Assembly: GCA_947625135.1 (NCBI GenBank)
Contig: CANQNE010000006.1
Coordinates: 19,663 to 83,662 of the forward strand
DNA length: 64,000 bases
Direction: 5' to 3'
DNA from: an uncultured Lachnospiraceae bacterium
Lineage (GTDB): Bacteria; Bacillota; Clostridia; Lachnospirales; Lachnospiraceae
Position 1 is the stretch's first letter; each line of letters starts with the position of its first letter. The notes beneath the pieces were generated by a model that saw only the letters and a list, made by a program, of their open reading frames with translations, had not been told where the DNA came from and ran no database searches. The position numbers and the translations under genes were made by a program. Below, piece by piece: positions 25,918 through 35,432 of this stretch.

Positions 25918-27618
25918 ATGCTCTTAAATTTACATGTAAAAAATCTTGCCCTGATCCATGAGGCGGATGTATATTTTGGAGAAGGATTGAACATCCTTAC
26001 CGGAGAGACAGGCGCCGGAAAATCTATTATCATCGGTTCCATCAATCTGGCGCTGGGTGCAAAGATTCCAAGAGAGCTGCTGCCAAAGGATGGGCAGGAC
26101 GCTTTTGTGGAGCTGGTATTCGACGTTGACAAGGAAGAACAGCAGGAGGCGCTGAAAGCGCTGGGGCTGGAAACAGATCAGGGACAGCTTGTACTGACCC
26201 GCCGAATCACAGGCGGCCGCAGCATTTCCAAGATCAACGGGCAGACAGCCAGCACCGGGCTTCTCAGGGAAGCGGCGTCAGTGCTTCTGGATATGCACGG
26301 TCAGCATGAACATCAGTCATTATTATACAAAAAAAAGCATTTGGAGATACTGGATGCTTATGGAAAAGAGGAAATAGGGCCCCAGAAAGAAAAAATGGCG
26401 GTGCTGTGCCGGCAGTACAGACAGGCAAAGGCGGCGCTGGACGATTTCTCCATTGACGAGGAGCAGCGGAAGCGGGAGATCTCTTTTGCGGAGTATGAGA
26501 TCAATGAAATTGAGACCGCCGCGCCGGAGGTGGGAGAAGATGAACGGCTGGAGGCGCTGTACCGGAAGCTGGCAAACGGCAAGCGCATTACGGAGGCGGT
26601 ACAGAGCGCGTATCTGCTCGCAGGCTATGACGGCGGCGGCGCGGGAGAACAGATGGGCCGGGTGTGCCATCAGCTTTCTCAGGTGGCAGAATACGATCAG
26701 GAGCTTTCGCAGCTTTCCGGGCAGGCGGAGGAGCTTGACAATCTGCTGAACGATTTTAACCGGGAGCTTGCGTCTTATCAGCAGAACATGCAGTTTGGCG
26801 AGGAAGAATTTTACAGGACGGAAAAACGGCTGGATGAGCTGAATCATATCAAGTCCAAATATGGACAGACCATCGGGGATGTGCTGAATTATCTGGCGGC
26901 CAAGCGGCAGCGGCTTTCGGATCTGCAGGATTATGAGGAAAAACGCCAGTCTCTGTATCAGGACGCCGCCAATAAGGCGAAGCAGTGCGGGGCGCAGGCG
27001 GAAGTCCTGACGGCGCTGCGCAAAAAGACGGCCAAAGCGCTGACAGCCCGGATCCGGCAGGAGCTTGGGGATCTGAACTTTCTGCACGTTGGCTTCGACA
27101 TGGAATGGAATCAGCTGGATCATTTTACCGAAAACGGCGTGGACGAAGGGGAATTTTTCATCAGCACCAATCCGGGAGAACCGAAGCGGCCCCTTGGCGC
27201 CGTGGCCTCCGGAGGCGAGCTGTCCCGGATCATGCTGGCGATCAAGGTGGCGCTGGCGGAAAAGGACGCTGTGGGAACCCTTGTTTTTGACGAGATCGAC
27301 ACGGGGATCAGCGGGAGAACCGCCCAGAAGGTATCAGAAAAAATGGCGAAGATCGCCGGAACCCATCAGGTGATCTGTATTACCCACCTTCCTCAGATCG
27401 CGGCCATGGCGGATCAGCATTTTTTCATCGAAAAAAATGTGAGAGCGGGAGAGACGGAGACCGGCATCCGGAAGCTGGAACAGGGAGAGGTTATCGAAGA
27501 ACTTTCCAGAATGTTGGGAGGCGCCAGGATCACGGAAGCCGTAAAGAACAATGCGCTGGAAATGAAAAAATTAGCAGAAACGACAAAATTATTGCAGATT
27601 GAAAATCAGGATTTCTAA
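25918..27618 (+). CDS. recN: DNA repair protein RecN
   Basis: An SMC-like ATPase of 566 residues with Walker A GETGAGKS (29-36), a central coiled-coil region and a C-terminal Walker B VFDEIDTGISGRTA. It works in double-strand-break repair. The frame opens at 25906, but GGAG nine bases before ATG 25918 and the family start MLLNLHVKNLALI select that codon. A terminator follows. Confidence 0.93.
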   Translation: MLLNLHVKNLALIHEADVYFGEGLNILTGETGAGKSIIIGSINLALGAKIPRELLPKDGQDAFVELVFDVDKEEQQEALKALGLETDQGQLVLTRRITGGRSISKINGQTASTGLLREAASVLLDMHGQHEHQSLLYKKKHLEILDAYGKEEIGPQKEKMAVLCRQYRQAKAALDDFSIDEEQRKREISFAEYEINEIETAAPEVGEDERLEALYRKLANGKRITEAVQSAYLLAGYDGGGAGEQMGRVCHQLSQVAEYDQELSQLSGQAEELDNLLNDFNRELASYQQNMQFGEEEFYRTEKRLDELNHIKSKYGQTIGDVLNYLAAKRQRLSDLQDYEEKRQSLYQDAANKAKQCGAQAEVLTALRKKTAKALTARIRQELGDLNFLHVGFDMEWNQLDHFTENGVDEGEFFISTNPGEPKRPLGAVASGGELSRIMLAIKVALAEKDAVGTLVFDEIDTGISGRTAQKVSEKMAKIAGTHQVICITHLPQIAAMADQHFFIEKNVRAGETETGIRKLEQGEVIEELSRMLGGARITEAVKNNALEMKKLAETTKLLQIENQDF

Positions 27619-27635
27619 CATACTAAAAGCAGAAG

Positions 27636-27660
27636 AGGATGTGGTAACACATCCTTTTTT
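27636..27660 (+). terminator. recN terminator
   Basis: AGGATGTG and CACATCCT form an 8-bp stem with a GTAA tetraloop, followed by six T. Confidence 0.85.
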
Positions 27661-27768
27661 GTGTCATAAGAGGTTCTGATGAATTTCCCATGACATAAAA
27701 AAGCCCTGCCGGGCGGGACGCGCATCAGATCAGGGCTTTAGACATCCCGGCGTGCGGCGCCTCGGGAT
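27661..27768 (+). other. Structured leader region before spoIVB
   Basis: Three further inverted repeats follow the recN terminator: TGTCAT with ATGACA (27662-27694), AAAGCCCTG with CAGGGCTTT (27700-27739) and ATCCCG with CGGGAT (27744-27768). None has a good T tract. No clear sigma-A promoter is visible; a sporulation-sigma promoter is expected for spoIVB but was not identified with confidence. Confidence 0.35.
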
Positions 27769-27800
27769 CGAGGGGCCGGAAATCGGAAAGGAGAGAGATC

Positions 27801-29015
27801 ATGGATATACAGAAGAGATACAGACGGGTACTGTTGGGCGTACTCGCAGTCAGTGTCGCCCTTCTTGCCGGTCTGCTGTATGTGGAGAAGAAGGGGAACG
27901 ACATACCGGATGAGATCAGCGTCTTTGCGGGAGAAACCCTTTCTGAAGGCTATGATGTCCTTACGGAGGGAGCGGAGCCTGCCTTTGAGAACCGGGAGCC
28001 GGGCAGCTATCAGGTGGACTATAAGCTGTTTGGACTGCTTCCGTTAAAGACGGTTTCTGTAGACGTGGTACAGCGGCAGGTGGTGATCCCGTGTGGGGAG
28101 CCGGCCGGCATTTATGTGGAGACCGACGGCGTACTGGTGATCGATACCGGGGAGATCACCGGCAAGGACGGACTGCAGAAGAATCCCGCAGGCGCGATCA
28201 TACGGAAAGGAGATTATATTACTTCTGTAAACGGTGAGAAGATCGGCAGAAAAGCGGATCTCATAGAAGCAGTGGCACAGAGTGGCGGAAAGGAGCTGAT
28301 ACTGGGAATCCGCAGGAACGGAGAAGAATTTCAGGTACGGGTATTTCCCGCGGAGGTATCGCCCGGTGAATACAAGCTGGGTATCTGGATCAGGGACAAC
28401 ACCCAGGGCATCGGCATCGTCACTTATGTGACCCCGGACGGGCGGTTCGGCGCATTGGGCCACGGCATCAGTGATACGGACACGGAGAGCCTGCTGGAGA
28501 CCTCCCGGGGCCTGCTCTACGATACCAATATTCTGTCGGTGATCAAAGGGCAGGAGGGCGATCCTGGCGAATTGGTGGGCTATATTGACTACCACGCCAG
28601 CCATGTAAGGGGAAGGATTGACGACAATACGTCGGAAGGAATCTTCGGCGCGGCAAACGAGACGATGATGCAGGAGGTATCGGCGCAGCCCATGCAGATC
28701 TGTCTGAAGCAGGATATTCAGACAGGCCCCGCCACCATCCTTACAAGCATTGACGGAGAAGTGGCGGAGTACAATGTGGAGATCGAATCTGTCAACCTGT
28801 CGGACAAGGATGAGAACAAAGGCATGATCATCCGGGTAACGGATGAAAAGCTGCTGGAAAAGACCGGCGGCATCGTGCAGGGAATGAGCGGGAGCCCCAT
28901 CATGCAGAACGGAAAAGTAGTAGGCGCGGTGACCCATGTCTTTGTAAAAGACTCCGCAAAAGGATTTGGCATTTTTATAGAGAATATGTTGAAATCTGAC
29001 CGTAAAGGTTGTTAA
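27801..29015 (+). CDS. spoIVB: SpoIVB peptidase
   Basis: The 404-residue serine protease has an N-terminal membrane anchor (about 9-28), a PDZ domain (about 130-185) and an S55 peptidase domain with the catalytic Ser in GMSGSP (Ser 363). In Bacillus the forespore secretes it across the inner membrane, where it triggers SpoIVFB and pro-sigma-K processing. The pairing with spo0A immediately downstream is conserved in endospore formers and supports spore-forming ability. Confidence 0.93.
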   Translation: MDIQKRYRRVLLGVLAVSVALLAGLLYVEKKGNDIPDEISVFAGETLSEGYDVLTEGAEPAFENREPGSYQVDYKLFGLLPLKTVSVDVVQRQVVIPCGEPAGIYVETDGVLVIDTGEITGKDGLQKNPAGAIIRKGDYITSVNGEKIGRKADLIEAVAQSGGKELILGIRRNGEEFQVRVFPAEVSPGEYKLGIWIRDNTQGIGIVTYVTPDGRFGALGHGISDTDTESLLETSRGLLYDTNILSVIKGQEGDPGELVGYIDYHASHVRGRIDDNTSEGIFGAANETMMQEVSAQPMQICLKQDIQTGPATILTSIDGEVAEYNVEIESVNLSDKDENKGMIIRVTDEKLLEKTGGIVQGMSGSPIMQNGKVVGAVTHVFVKDSAKGFGIFIENMLKSDRKGC

Positions 29016-29027
29016 GTGTTGCTTCTT

Positions 29028-29036
29028 TTTGACAAA
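29028..29036 (-). promoter_or_regulatory. Possible 0A box upstream of spo0A
   Basis: On the minus strand the sequence reads TTTGTCAAA, which fits the 0A-box pattern TTTGTCRAA. It lies 60 bases upstream of the spo0A -35 box, just after the spoIVB stop. AT-rich context makes a chance match possible. Confidence 0.35.
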
Positions 29037-29095
29037 AAAATGCAAAAAAAGTAAAAATAAAGAAAGTTTATGTACTTTTTCAGCCAACTGTAACC

Positions 29096-29124
29096 TTGAA
29101 GTAACTCCTCTGCAAATTGATAAT
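29096..29124 (+). promoter_or_regulatory. spo0A promoter
   Basis: TTGAAG (29096-29101), a 17-base spacer and GATAAT (29119-29124), followed by AGGAGGGG before the ATG. Confidence 0.55.
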
Positions 29125-29171
29125 ACTATTAGTTTCTAAAACTGACAAAATAATTTCAATAGGAGGGGCAA

Positions 29172-29969
29172 ATGGATAAGTTAAATATAGCGATTGCTGA
29201 CGACAATGAGGACACTTTGAAGCTGTTGAATGAAATGTTGTCAAAAGAAGAAGATCTGCAGGTAGTGGGCTCTGCAAATAACGGGGAAGACGCGTACAGC
29301 CTGATCAAACAGAAGAAGCCGGATGTGGTACTGCTGGATCTGGTGATGCCCAAAATGGACGCCATCAGCGTGATGGAGCGGATCCAGGAGGACAAAGAGA
29401 TCCAGTCGCCGCCGGACTTTATCGTACTGTCTGCCATCGGGCAGGAATCGGTGACGGAGATCGCCATGAATTTCGGCGCAAAATTTTATATGATGAAGCC
29501 TTTTGACAACAAAACCGTGGTAAACCGCATTAAGAATATCAAGCGGCCCCAGTCCATGATGAAGCGGCGGACAGGCCTGCACGCCATGGAATATCAGGAG
29601 GCGGAGGAAAAGCCGAATCTGGAAGCGGAGGTTACCGATATCATCCATGAGATCGGCGTGCCGGCGCACATCAAAGGGTATCAGTATCTGCGGGACGCCA
29701 TTATCATGTCCGTGAATGATATCGAGATGCTGGGTTCCATCACCAAGATCCTGTATCCCACCATTGCCAAAATGCACCAGACCACACCCAGTCGCGTGGA
29801 GCGGGCCATCCGCCACGCCATTGAGGTGGCCTGGAGCAGGGGCAAGATGGATACCATTGACGCGCTGTTCGGCTACACCATCAACAACGGGAAGGGAAAA
29901 CCCACCAATTCAGAGTTTGTGGCGCTGATCGCGGATAAGATCCGTCTGGAACATAAAAACAGGCGGTAA
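29172..29969 (+). CDS. spo0A: Sporulation transcription factor Spo0A
   Basis: This 265-residue response regulator is the master switch for sporulation. The receiver domain has the acidic pocket DDNED (10-14) and phospho-acceptor Asp 56 in LLDLVMP. The C-terminal effector domain has the Spo0A-specific [12 protein letters not shown] segment and recognition helix [17 protein letters not shown]. It follows spoIVB as in other endospore formers. A shorter paralog of its effector domain is encoded at 3283-3669. Confidence 0.96.
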   Translation: MDKLNIAIADDNEDTLKLLNEMLSKEEDLQVVGSANNGEDAYSLIKQKKPDVVLLDLVMPKMDAISVMERIQEDKEIQSPPDFIVLSAIGQESVTEIAMNFGAKFYMMKPFDNKTVVNRIKNIKRPQSMMKRRTGLHAMEYQEAEEKPNLEAEVTDIIHEIGVPAHIKGYQYLRDAIIMSVNDIEMLGSITKILYPTIAKMHQTTPSRVERAIRHAIEVAWSRGKMDTIDALFGYTINNGKGKPTNSEFVALIADKIRLEHKNRR

Positions 29970-30095
29970 GGTTATGCAAAGTTTGCGCCGAAAATGCAGA
30001 AAATACTTTTATTCATGAATAAAATGTTGTATAATACATGTAAACCCGATTTTGGAATAAATTGACTGTGAGGACAGAGGGACAGGAGGGGTTTC

Positions 30096-31532
30096 ATGAA
30101 AAAAGTATTGTTTGTTGCTTCTGAGTCGGTACCCTTTATCAAAACGGGCGGTCTGGCGGATGTGGTCGGATCCCTGCCCAAGTATTTTGATAAAGAAGAG
30201 TACGATGTGCGAGTGATTCTTCCCAAGTACCAGTGTATGAAAGAAGAATGGAAAAACCAGATGAAATATAAAGCCCATTTTTATATGAATCTGGCATGGA
30301 GGACCCAGTATGTAGGCGTGCTGGAGCTGGAATATGAGGGGATTCCCTTTTACTTTATCGACAATGAATATTATTTTTCGGGGATGCAGCCTTACGGCAA
30401 TATTTATGAAGATGTGGAGAAATTCGCGTTTTTCTCAAAAGCAGTGCTGTCCGCCCTGCCCACGCTGGATTTTAAACCGGATATCATTCACTGCCACGAC
30501 TGGCAGACCGGCCTGATCCCCGTATTTTTGAAGGATCGTTTCCGGGACAATGAATTTTACTGGAACATCAGATCCATCATGACCATTCATAACTTGAAAT
30601 TTCAGGGGATATGGGATATCAAGACTATTCGGGATATCACCGGCCTTCCGGAGTATTATTTTACCCCGGATAAACTGGAATTCAAAAAAGATGCAAACTA
30701 CTTAAAGGGCGGTATTGTCTACGCGGATCTGGTGACTACGGTGAGCCGCACTTATGCGGAGGAGATCAAAGATCCTTTCTACGGCGAGGGGCTGGACGGT
30801 CTTATGCGGGCCCGCTCAAATTGTCTCACCGGCATTGTCAACGGCATCGATTATGAGGAATATGATCCCCGGACAGACGCCTTTATCGTGCAGAATTACG
30901 ACGTGGACAATTTCAGAAAAGAAAAGATCAAGAACAAGAGAGCACTTCAGGAGGAGCTTGGCCTTCCCCGGGATGATAAGAAATTTATGATAGGAATCGT
31001 GTCCCGGCTCACGGATCAGAAAGGCTTCGACCTGATCGCATATATCATGGATGAGCTGTGTCAGGAGGATATTCAGCTGGTTGTGCTGGGAACAGGCGAA
31101 GAGAAATATGAGAACATGTTCCGGCATTTTGACTGGAAATATCATGACAAGGTCAGAGCAAACATATACTATTCGGAGGCCATGTCCCACAAGGTATACG
31201 CTTCCTGCGACGCCTTTCTCATGCCGTCGCTGTTTGAGCCCTGCGGGCTGAGCCAGCTGATGAGCCTGCGGTACGGAACGGTTCCCATCGTCCGGGAGAC
31301 AGGCGGCCTGAAGGACACGGTAGAGCCTTACAACGAATATGAAAAGACAGGCACAGGATTTGGCTTCTGCAACTACAACGCACATGAAATGCTGGGCATC
31401 ATACGCTATGCCAAAAGCATTTATGAGACAAAGAAGCGGGATTGGAACAAGATCGTGGAGCGTGGCATGAAAGCGGACTTCTCATGGAACTCCTCCGCAA
31501 AACAGTACGAAGAAATCTATAAAAATTTGTAA
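30096..31532 (+). CDS. glgA: Glycogen synthase
   Basis: A GT5 starch/glycogen synthase of 478 residues that uses ADP-glucose. The N-terminal KTGGLADVVGSLPK loop binds the nucleotide sugar, and PSLFEPCGLSQL near the C-terminus is the GT-B active-site block. AGGAGGGG precedes the ATG; TATAAT lies about 65 bases upstream. No other glycogen genes are adjacent. A strong terminator follows. Confidence 0.94.
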   Translation: MKKVLFVASESVPFIKTGGLADVVGSLPKYFDKEEYDVRVILPKYQCMKEEWKNQMKYKAHFYMNLAWRTQYVGVLELEYEGIPFYFIDNEYYFSGMQPYGNIYEDVEKFAFFSKAVLSALPTLDFKPDIIHCHDWQTGLIPVFLKDRFRDNEFYWNIRSIMTIHNLKFQGIWDIKTIRDITGLPEYYFTPDKLEFKKDANYLKGGIVYADLVTTVSRTYAEEIKDPFYGEGLDGLMRARSNCLTGIVNGIDYEEYDPRTDAFIVQNYDVDNFRKEKIKNKRALQEELGLPRDDKKFMIGIVSRLTDQKGFDLIAYIMDELCQEDIQLVVLGTGEEKYENMFRHFDWKYHDKVRANIYYSEAMSHKVYASCDAFLMPSLFEPCGLSQLMSLRYGTVPIVRETGGLKDTVEPYNEYEKTGTGFGFCNYNAHEMLGIIRYAKSIYETKKRDWNKIVERGMKADFSWNSSAKQYEEIYKNL

Positions 31533-31557
31533 TACAAGAACGGACAGCAGGAAGAAA

Positions 31558-31597
31558 AAGGGCGCCCCAGGGTTATCATCGCAGGGGGCCCTTTTTT
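31558..31597 (+). terminator. glgA terminator
   Basis: AAGGGC and CCCC pair with GGGG and GCCCTT, separated by one bulged base, and six T follow. Confidence 0.8.
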
Positions 31598-31652
31598 ATG
31601 AACAGGACAGCTCATACAAGCAGCTGCCGGCGGGAAGAAGGGATCGAAACCC

Positions 31653-34034
31653 ATGACAAAAGACAGCAAGACCATCATCAGGATATCCGTGCGCGCCCTT
31701 GTAGAATTTATTCTGCGGGAGGGAAACATCGAGGGCGCACAGGGCGGCTTTAAGGACAGGGAAGCCATGCAGGCGGGCAGCCGGATCCACCGGAAGCTCC
31801 AGAACCGGATGGACGCGGACTACAGAGCGGAGTACGCCCTGAAGGAGAGCTTTGACTGCGGCGAGTTTGTTATACAGGTAGAGGGCCGTGCCGACGGGAT
31901 CTGGACGAAGGAAGAAGAGGTAGTGGTGGACGAGATCAAGGGCGTATACCGGGATCTGGAACGGTTGGAAAAGCCGGAGCCCCTTCATCTTGCCCAGGCC
32001 AAGGTGTATGCCTGCATCTATGCCGGGCAGCATGGTCTTGAAGAGATCTCTGTGCGGATGACATACGTAAATCTGGACACAGAGGAGATACGGTATTTTT
32101 ATGAGAACTACCGGAAGGAAGAGCTGGAGGCATGGTTTCTGCCGGTGATCCGGAAATATGAGAAGTGGGCCCGGTTTCAATATGAATGGCGGCTTGTGCG
32201 GCAGGATTCCATCCGGAAACTGGAATTTCCCTTTCCTTACCGGAAAGGACAAAAGGAGCTGGCCGCAGCCGTGTACCGCACCATTTATCACGGCCGCCGG
32301 CTGTTTATACAGGCGCCCACCGGGGTGGGCAAAACGCTGTCCACCGTCTTTCCCGCTGTAAAAGCGGTAGGCGAGGGACTGGCGGATAAACTGTTTTATC
32401 TCACAGCCAAAACCGTCACAAGGACTGTGGCGGAAGAGGCATTTTCTATTCTTGGGGAAGGCGGCCTGTCCTATAAATTCATCACGCTCACCGCAAAGGA
32501 AAAGCTCTGCGCCTGTGAGGAGATGATCTGCGATCCGGCCAGATGCGGCAGGGCAAAGGGCCATTATGACCGGGTAAACGAGGCGGTCTTTGCGCTGATC
32601 AATGAGCAGGATCATATCACAAGGACGCTGCTGGAGGAGTATGCGGCCCGGTATCAGGTCTGTCCTTTTGAATTTTTACTGGATGCCGCAGTCTGGTGCG
32701 ACGGCATTATCTGCGATTACAATTATGTATTTGATCCCAGAGTGCGCCTGAAGCGGTTTTTCGGGGAAGGCCAGTCGGGAGAATATCTTTTTCTGGTGGA
32801 CGAAGCCCACAATCTGGTGGAGCGGGGCAGGAGCATGTTCAGCGCCAGACTCTGCAAGGAGGATTTTCTGGAGGTCAGGCGGATGGTGCGCCCTTACCGG
32901 CCGAAGCTGGAAAAAAAGCTGGAGGCGGCAAACAGGCAGCTTCTGATCCTGAAGCGGGAGTGTAAGGAATGTGAAGTGGTGGAGAACATCGACGGGTTTA
33001 TCCTGCAGCTGATGAACGTGGCCTCCGAAATGGAAAAATATCTGGAGGAGCTGCAGCAGGGAGAACTGCGGGATCGGCTTTTGGAATTTTATTTTGACCT
33101 GCGGGGTTTTCTGAGTATTTATGACCGTCTGGATGAAAACTATGTGATCTATACGGAGCTGAAAAAGGAAGGAGAAGGCAGGGGAGAAGGAGGAAACTTT
33201 TATCTGAAGCTGTTCTGCGTCAATCCGGCGGTAAATCTGGGGGAAGTGTTCGCAAAGGGTGTCAGCAGCATTTTGTTTTCCGCCACGCTGCTTCCCATAG
33301 ACTATTATCAGACGCTGCTCAGCGACAGGGACGACGATTACGCGGTCTATGCCCCGTCCCCTTTTCCAAAGGAGCATAAGCGGATCCTGGTGGCGTCGGA
33401 TGTGACAAGCAAATATACCCGGCGCACAAAACAGGAATACGAAAAAATCGCCGCATATATACATCAGATCATCAGCTGCAAAAAGGGAAATTATCTGGTG
33501 TTCTTTCCCTCCTACCGGTTTCTGGAGGAGGTGTATCAGTGCATGGAGCGGGAGGAGACGGAGGATCTGGAGCTGCTCCTGCAGAATCCGCAGATGGACG
33601 AGAATGCCCGTGAACAGTTCCTCGAGGCATTTCACAGAGAACGGACGGGCACGCTGGCAGGCTTCTGTGTCATTGGCGGTATTTTCGGAGAGGGCATCGA
33701 TCTGAAAGGAGAGCGGCTCATAGGCGCCATAGTAGTAGGCACGGGGCTTGCCCAGATCGACCATGAGGGAGAGCTTTTGAAGGCATACTATGATCAGCGC
33801 CAGCAAGACGGTTTTGCTTACGCCTACCGCTATCCGGGAATGAACAAGGTGCTGCAGGCGGCGGGCAGAGTGATCCGCACGATGGAGGATAAGGGCGTGG
33901 TGCTGCTTTTAGATCAGCGCTTTCTGCAGCAGGAATACCGGCGGCTCTTCCCGAGAGAATGGGAGGATTACCGGCGCTGCACCCTGGAGACGGCGAAGGA
34001 GGAGACAGAGCGATTCTGGCTGGAGGCAAAGTAA
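31653..34034 (+). CDS. DinG/XPD-family helicase with N-terminal PD-(D/E)XK nuclease-like domain
   Basis: The 793-residue protein starts with a nuclease-like region (about 1-190: GRADGIW, then the D-E-I-K motif in VVVDEIKG), followed by a superfamily 2 helicase. The helicase has Walker A QAPTGVGKT, a DEAH box (VDEAHNL), and four to five Cys between motifs I and II (CACEEMICDPARC, later VCPFE) that fit the XPD/DinG iron-sulfur cluster. C-terminal motif VI is near GRVIRTMEDKG. It probably unwinds DNA 5'-3' in repair or R-loop removal. The nuclease call rests on motifs only. Confidence 0.82.
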   Translation: MTKDSKTIIRISVRALVEFILREGNIEGAQGGFKDREAMQAGSRIHRKLQNRMDADYRAEYALKESFDCGEFVIQVEGRADGIWTKEEEVVVDEIKGVYRDLERLEKPEPLHLAQAKVYACIYAGQHGLEEISVRMTYVNLDTEEIRYFYENYRKEELEAWFLPVIRKYEKWARFQYEWRLVRQDSIRKLEFPFPYRKGQKELAAAVYRTIYHGRRLFIQAPTGVGKTLSTVFPAVKAVGEGLADKLFYLTAKTVTRTVAEEAFSILGEGGLSYKFITLTAKEKLCACEEMICDPARCGRAKGHYDRVNEAVFALINEQDHITRTLLEEYAARYQVCPFEFLLDAAVWCDGIICDYNYVFDPRVRLKRFFGEGQSGEYLFLVDEAHNLVERGRSMFSARLCKEDFLEVRRMVRPYRPKLEKKLEAANRQLLILKRECKECEVVENIDGFILQLMNVASEMEKYLEELQQGELRDRLLEFYFDLRGFLSIYDRLDENYVIYTELKKEGEGRGEGGNFYLKLFCVNPAVNLGEVFAKGVSSILFSATLLPIDYYQTLLSDRDDDYAVYAPSPFPKEHKRILVASDVTSKYTRRTKQEYEKIAAYIHQIISCKKGNYLVFFPSYRFLEEVYQCMEREETEDLELLLQNPQMDENAREQFLEAFHRERTGTLAGFCVIGGIFGEGIDLKGERLIGAIVVGTGLAQIDHEGELLKAYYDQRQQDGFAYAYRYPGMNKVLQAAGRVIRTMEDKGVVLLLDQRFLQQEYRRLFPREWEDYRRCTLETAKEETERFWLEAK

Positions 34035-34155
34035 GAAAAACGCCGGCGCTTGTCTGAGCAGAGAAAATATAGAAAAAGTAACGAAAAAGAATGACAATTT
34101 AATGGAGATGTTGTATAATATTGTTAAGTTTTGAATCTAAAAAGGGAGGGAGTAC

Positions 34156-34350
34156 ATGATGCCTACAGATCCGGTCATCCTGTTGAGTTTTGTCAACATG
34201 AAGCTGAGAGATGAATATGAGAGTCTGGAGGAGCTGTGCGGCGCATATCAGGCGGATTGCGGGCAGATCACCGAAAAGCTGCGTTCCATCGGATATGTTT
34301 ACAGTGCCGGAGTCAGGCAGTTTGTACCTGAGAAAGGAGAAATGTTATGA
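34156..34350 (+). CDS. DUF4250 family protein
   Basis: A 64-residue cytoplasmic protein of a small Clostridia family: DPVILLSFVNMKLRDEY at the N-terminus and RQFVPEKG at the end. Function is unknown; the central part looks like a small helical DNA- or protein-binding module. GGGAGGG precedes two adjacent ATG codons (34156, 34159). It overlaps the next gene by 4 bases (ATGA). A TATAAT lies near 34114. Confidence 0.75.
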   Translation: MMPTDPVILLSFVNMKLRDEYESLEELCGAYQADCGQITEKLRSIGYVYSAGVRQFVPEKGEML

Positions 34351-35384
34351 ACAGTATTGAAAGATTTATGAACACCATTGAAAGAAAGCCTGTGGATCGT
34401 CCCGCCTGCTGGCTCGGCATGCCGGACATTAACGCCCAGCCGGCGCTGATGAAGGAATTCGGCGTGGACAATATGCACGATCTGAAGCTGTCTATCGGCG
34501 ACGATGTGTATACCATAGAGGTTCCCTACCAGTCAGAAAATGCTTCCGCCATTTACGCGGCCTTTGACTGGTATCAGGACGGCGATGTGGACGCCCATGA
34601 CCGGACGCTGACGGCGCCGGGGTTTTTTATCGACGCGGAGGATCCGGAGGAAGTAAATAACTTTGACTGGCCGGATCCCGCAAAATACATAGATGTGGAA
34701 AAATGTAAGGCACTTGTGGACAAAGCGCCGGATGACAAGCTGATTCTGGGCATGATGTGGTCGGCGCATTTTCAGGACACCTGTGCCGCCTTCGGTATGG
34801 AAACAGCGCTGATGAACATGATCGCGAATCCGGAAATGTATGAGGCTGTGGACGCCAAGATCATGGAATTTTACCTGAAGGCAAATAAGATCTTCTATGA
34901 GGCCACAAAGGGCAGGCTGCATGCGATCCTGATCGGGGACGATATGGGCAGCCAGAGAGGGCTGATGCTCTCCCCCGATATGGTGCGCAGATTTGTGATT
35001 CCCGGCGCCAGGAAGCTGATCGACCAGGCCCACAGCTATGGGCTGAAGGTGATCTATCATTCCTGCGGTTCTATTGTAGATATCATTCCTGATCTCATCG
35101 AAGCCGGTGTGGACGCGATCCATCCCATTCAGGCGCTGGCGGCAGGCATGGATCCCGCCAATCTGAAAGCAAAATTTGATGGCAAGGTGAGCTTCTGCGG
35201 CGGTGTGGACACACAGGATCTGCTTGTGAACGGCTCCGAGGAAGACGTAAAGGCAAAGGTGAGAGAACTGCGGGAGTTGTTCCCAACCGGACTGATCATC
35301 TCTCCCAGCCATGAGGCCATTATGCCGGATATCCCTCCCAAAAATATCCGGGCATTGTTTGACGCGGCTACGGAAGTAAAATAA
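34347..35384 (+). CDS. Uroporphyrinogen decarboxylase-fold protein (MtaA/CmuA-like)
   Basis: The 345-residue protein has the URO-D TIM-barrel pattern (KPVDRPACWLGMPD, SCGSIVDIIPDLIEAGVDAIHPIQ, CGGVDTQDLL, SPSHEAIMPDIPPKNI). These motifs resemble corrinoid or coenzyme-M methyltransferases and unassigned clostridial homologues more than true HemE, and no heme genes are nearby. A methyl-transfer role is plausible but unproven. Translation is coupled to DUF4250. Confidence 0.78.
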   Translation: MNSIERFMNTIERKPVDRPACWLGMPDINAQPALMKEFGVDNMHDLKLSIGDDVYTIEVPYQSENASAIYAAFDWYQDGDVDAHDRTLTAPGFFIDAEDPEEVNNFDWPDPAKYIDVEKCKALVDKAPDDKLILGMMWSAHFQDTCAAFGMETALMNMIANPEMYEAVDAKIMEFYLKANKIFYEATKGRLHAILIGDDMGSQRGLMLSPDMVRRFVIPGARKLIDQAHSYGLKVIYHSCGSIVDIIPDLIEAGVDAIHPIQALAAGMDPANLKAKFDGKVSFCGGVDTQDLLVNGSEEDVKAKVRELRELFPTGLIISPSHEAIMPDIPPKNIRALFDAATEVK

Positions 35385-35432
35385 ACGGAGCGCGGTAATG
35401 ATGGATTGAATGGTGAAAGGGAGGAAGGAAAC

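Noticed and set aside
34347..35384. True heme uroporphyrinogen decarboxylase (hemE)
   Set aside because: The motifs fit the wider URO-D/methyltransferase group better, and no heme pathway genes are adjacent.
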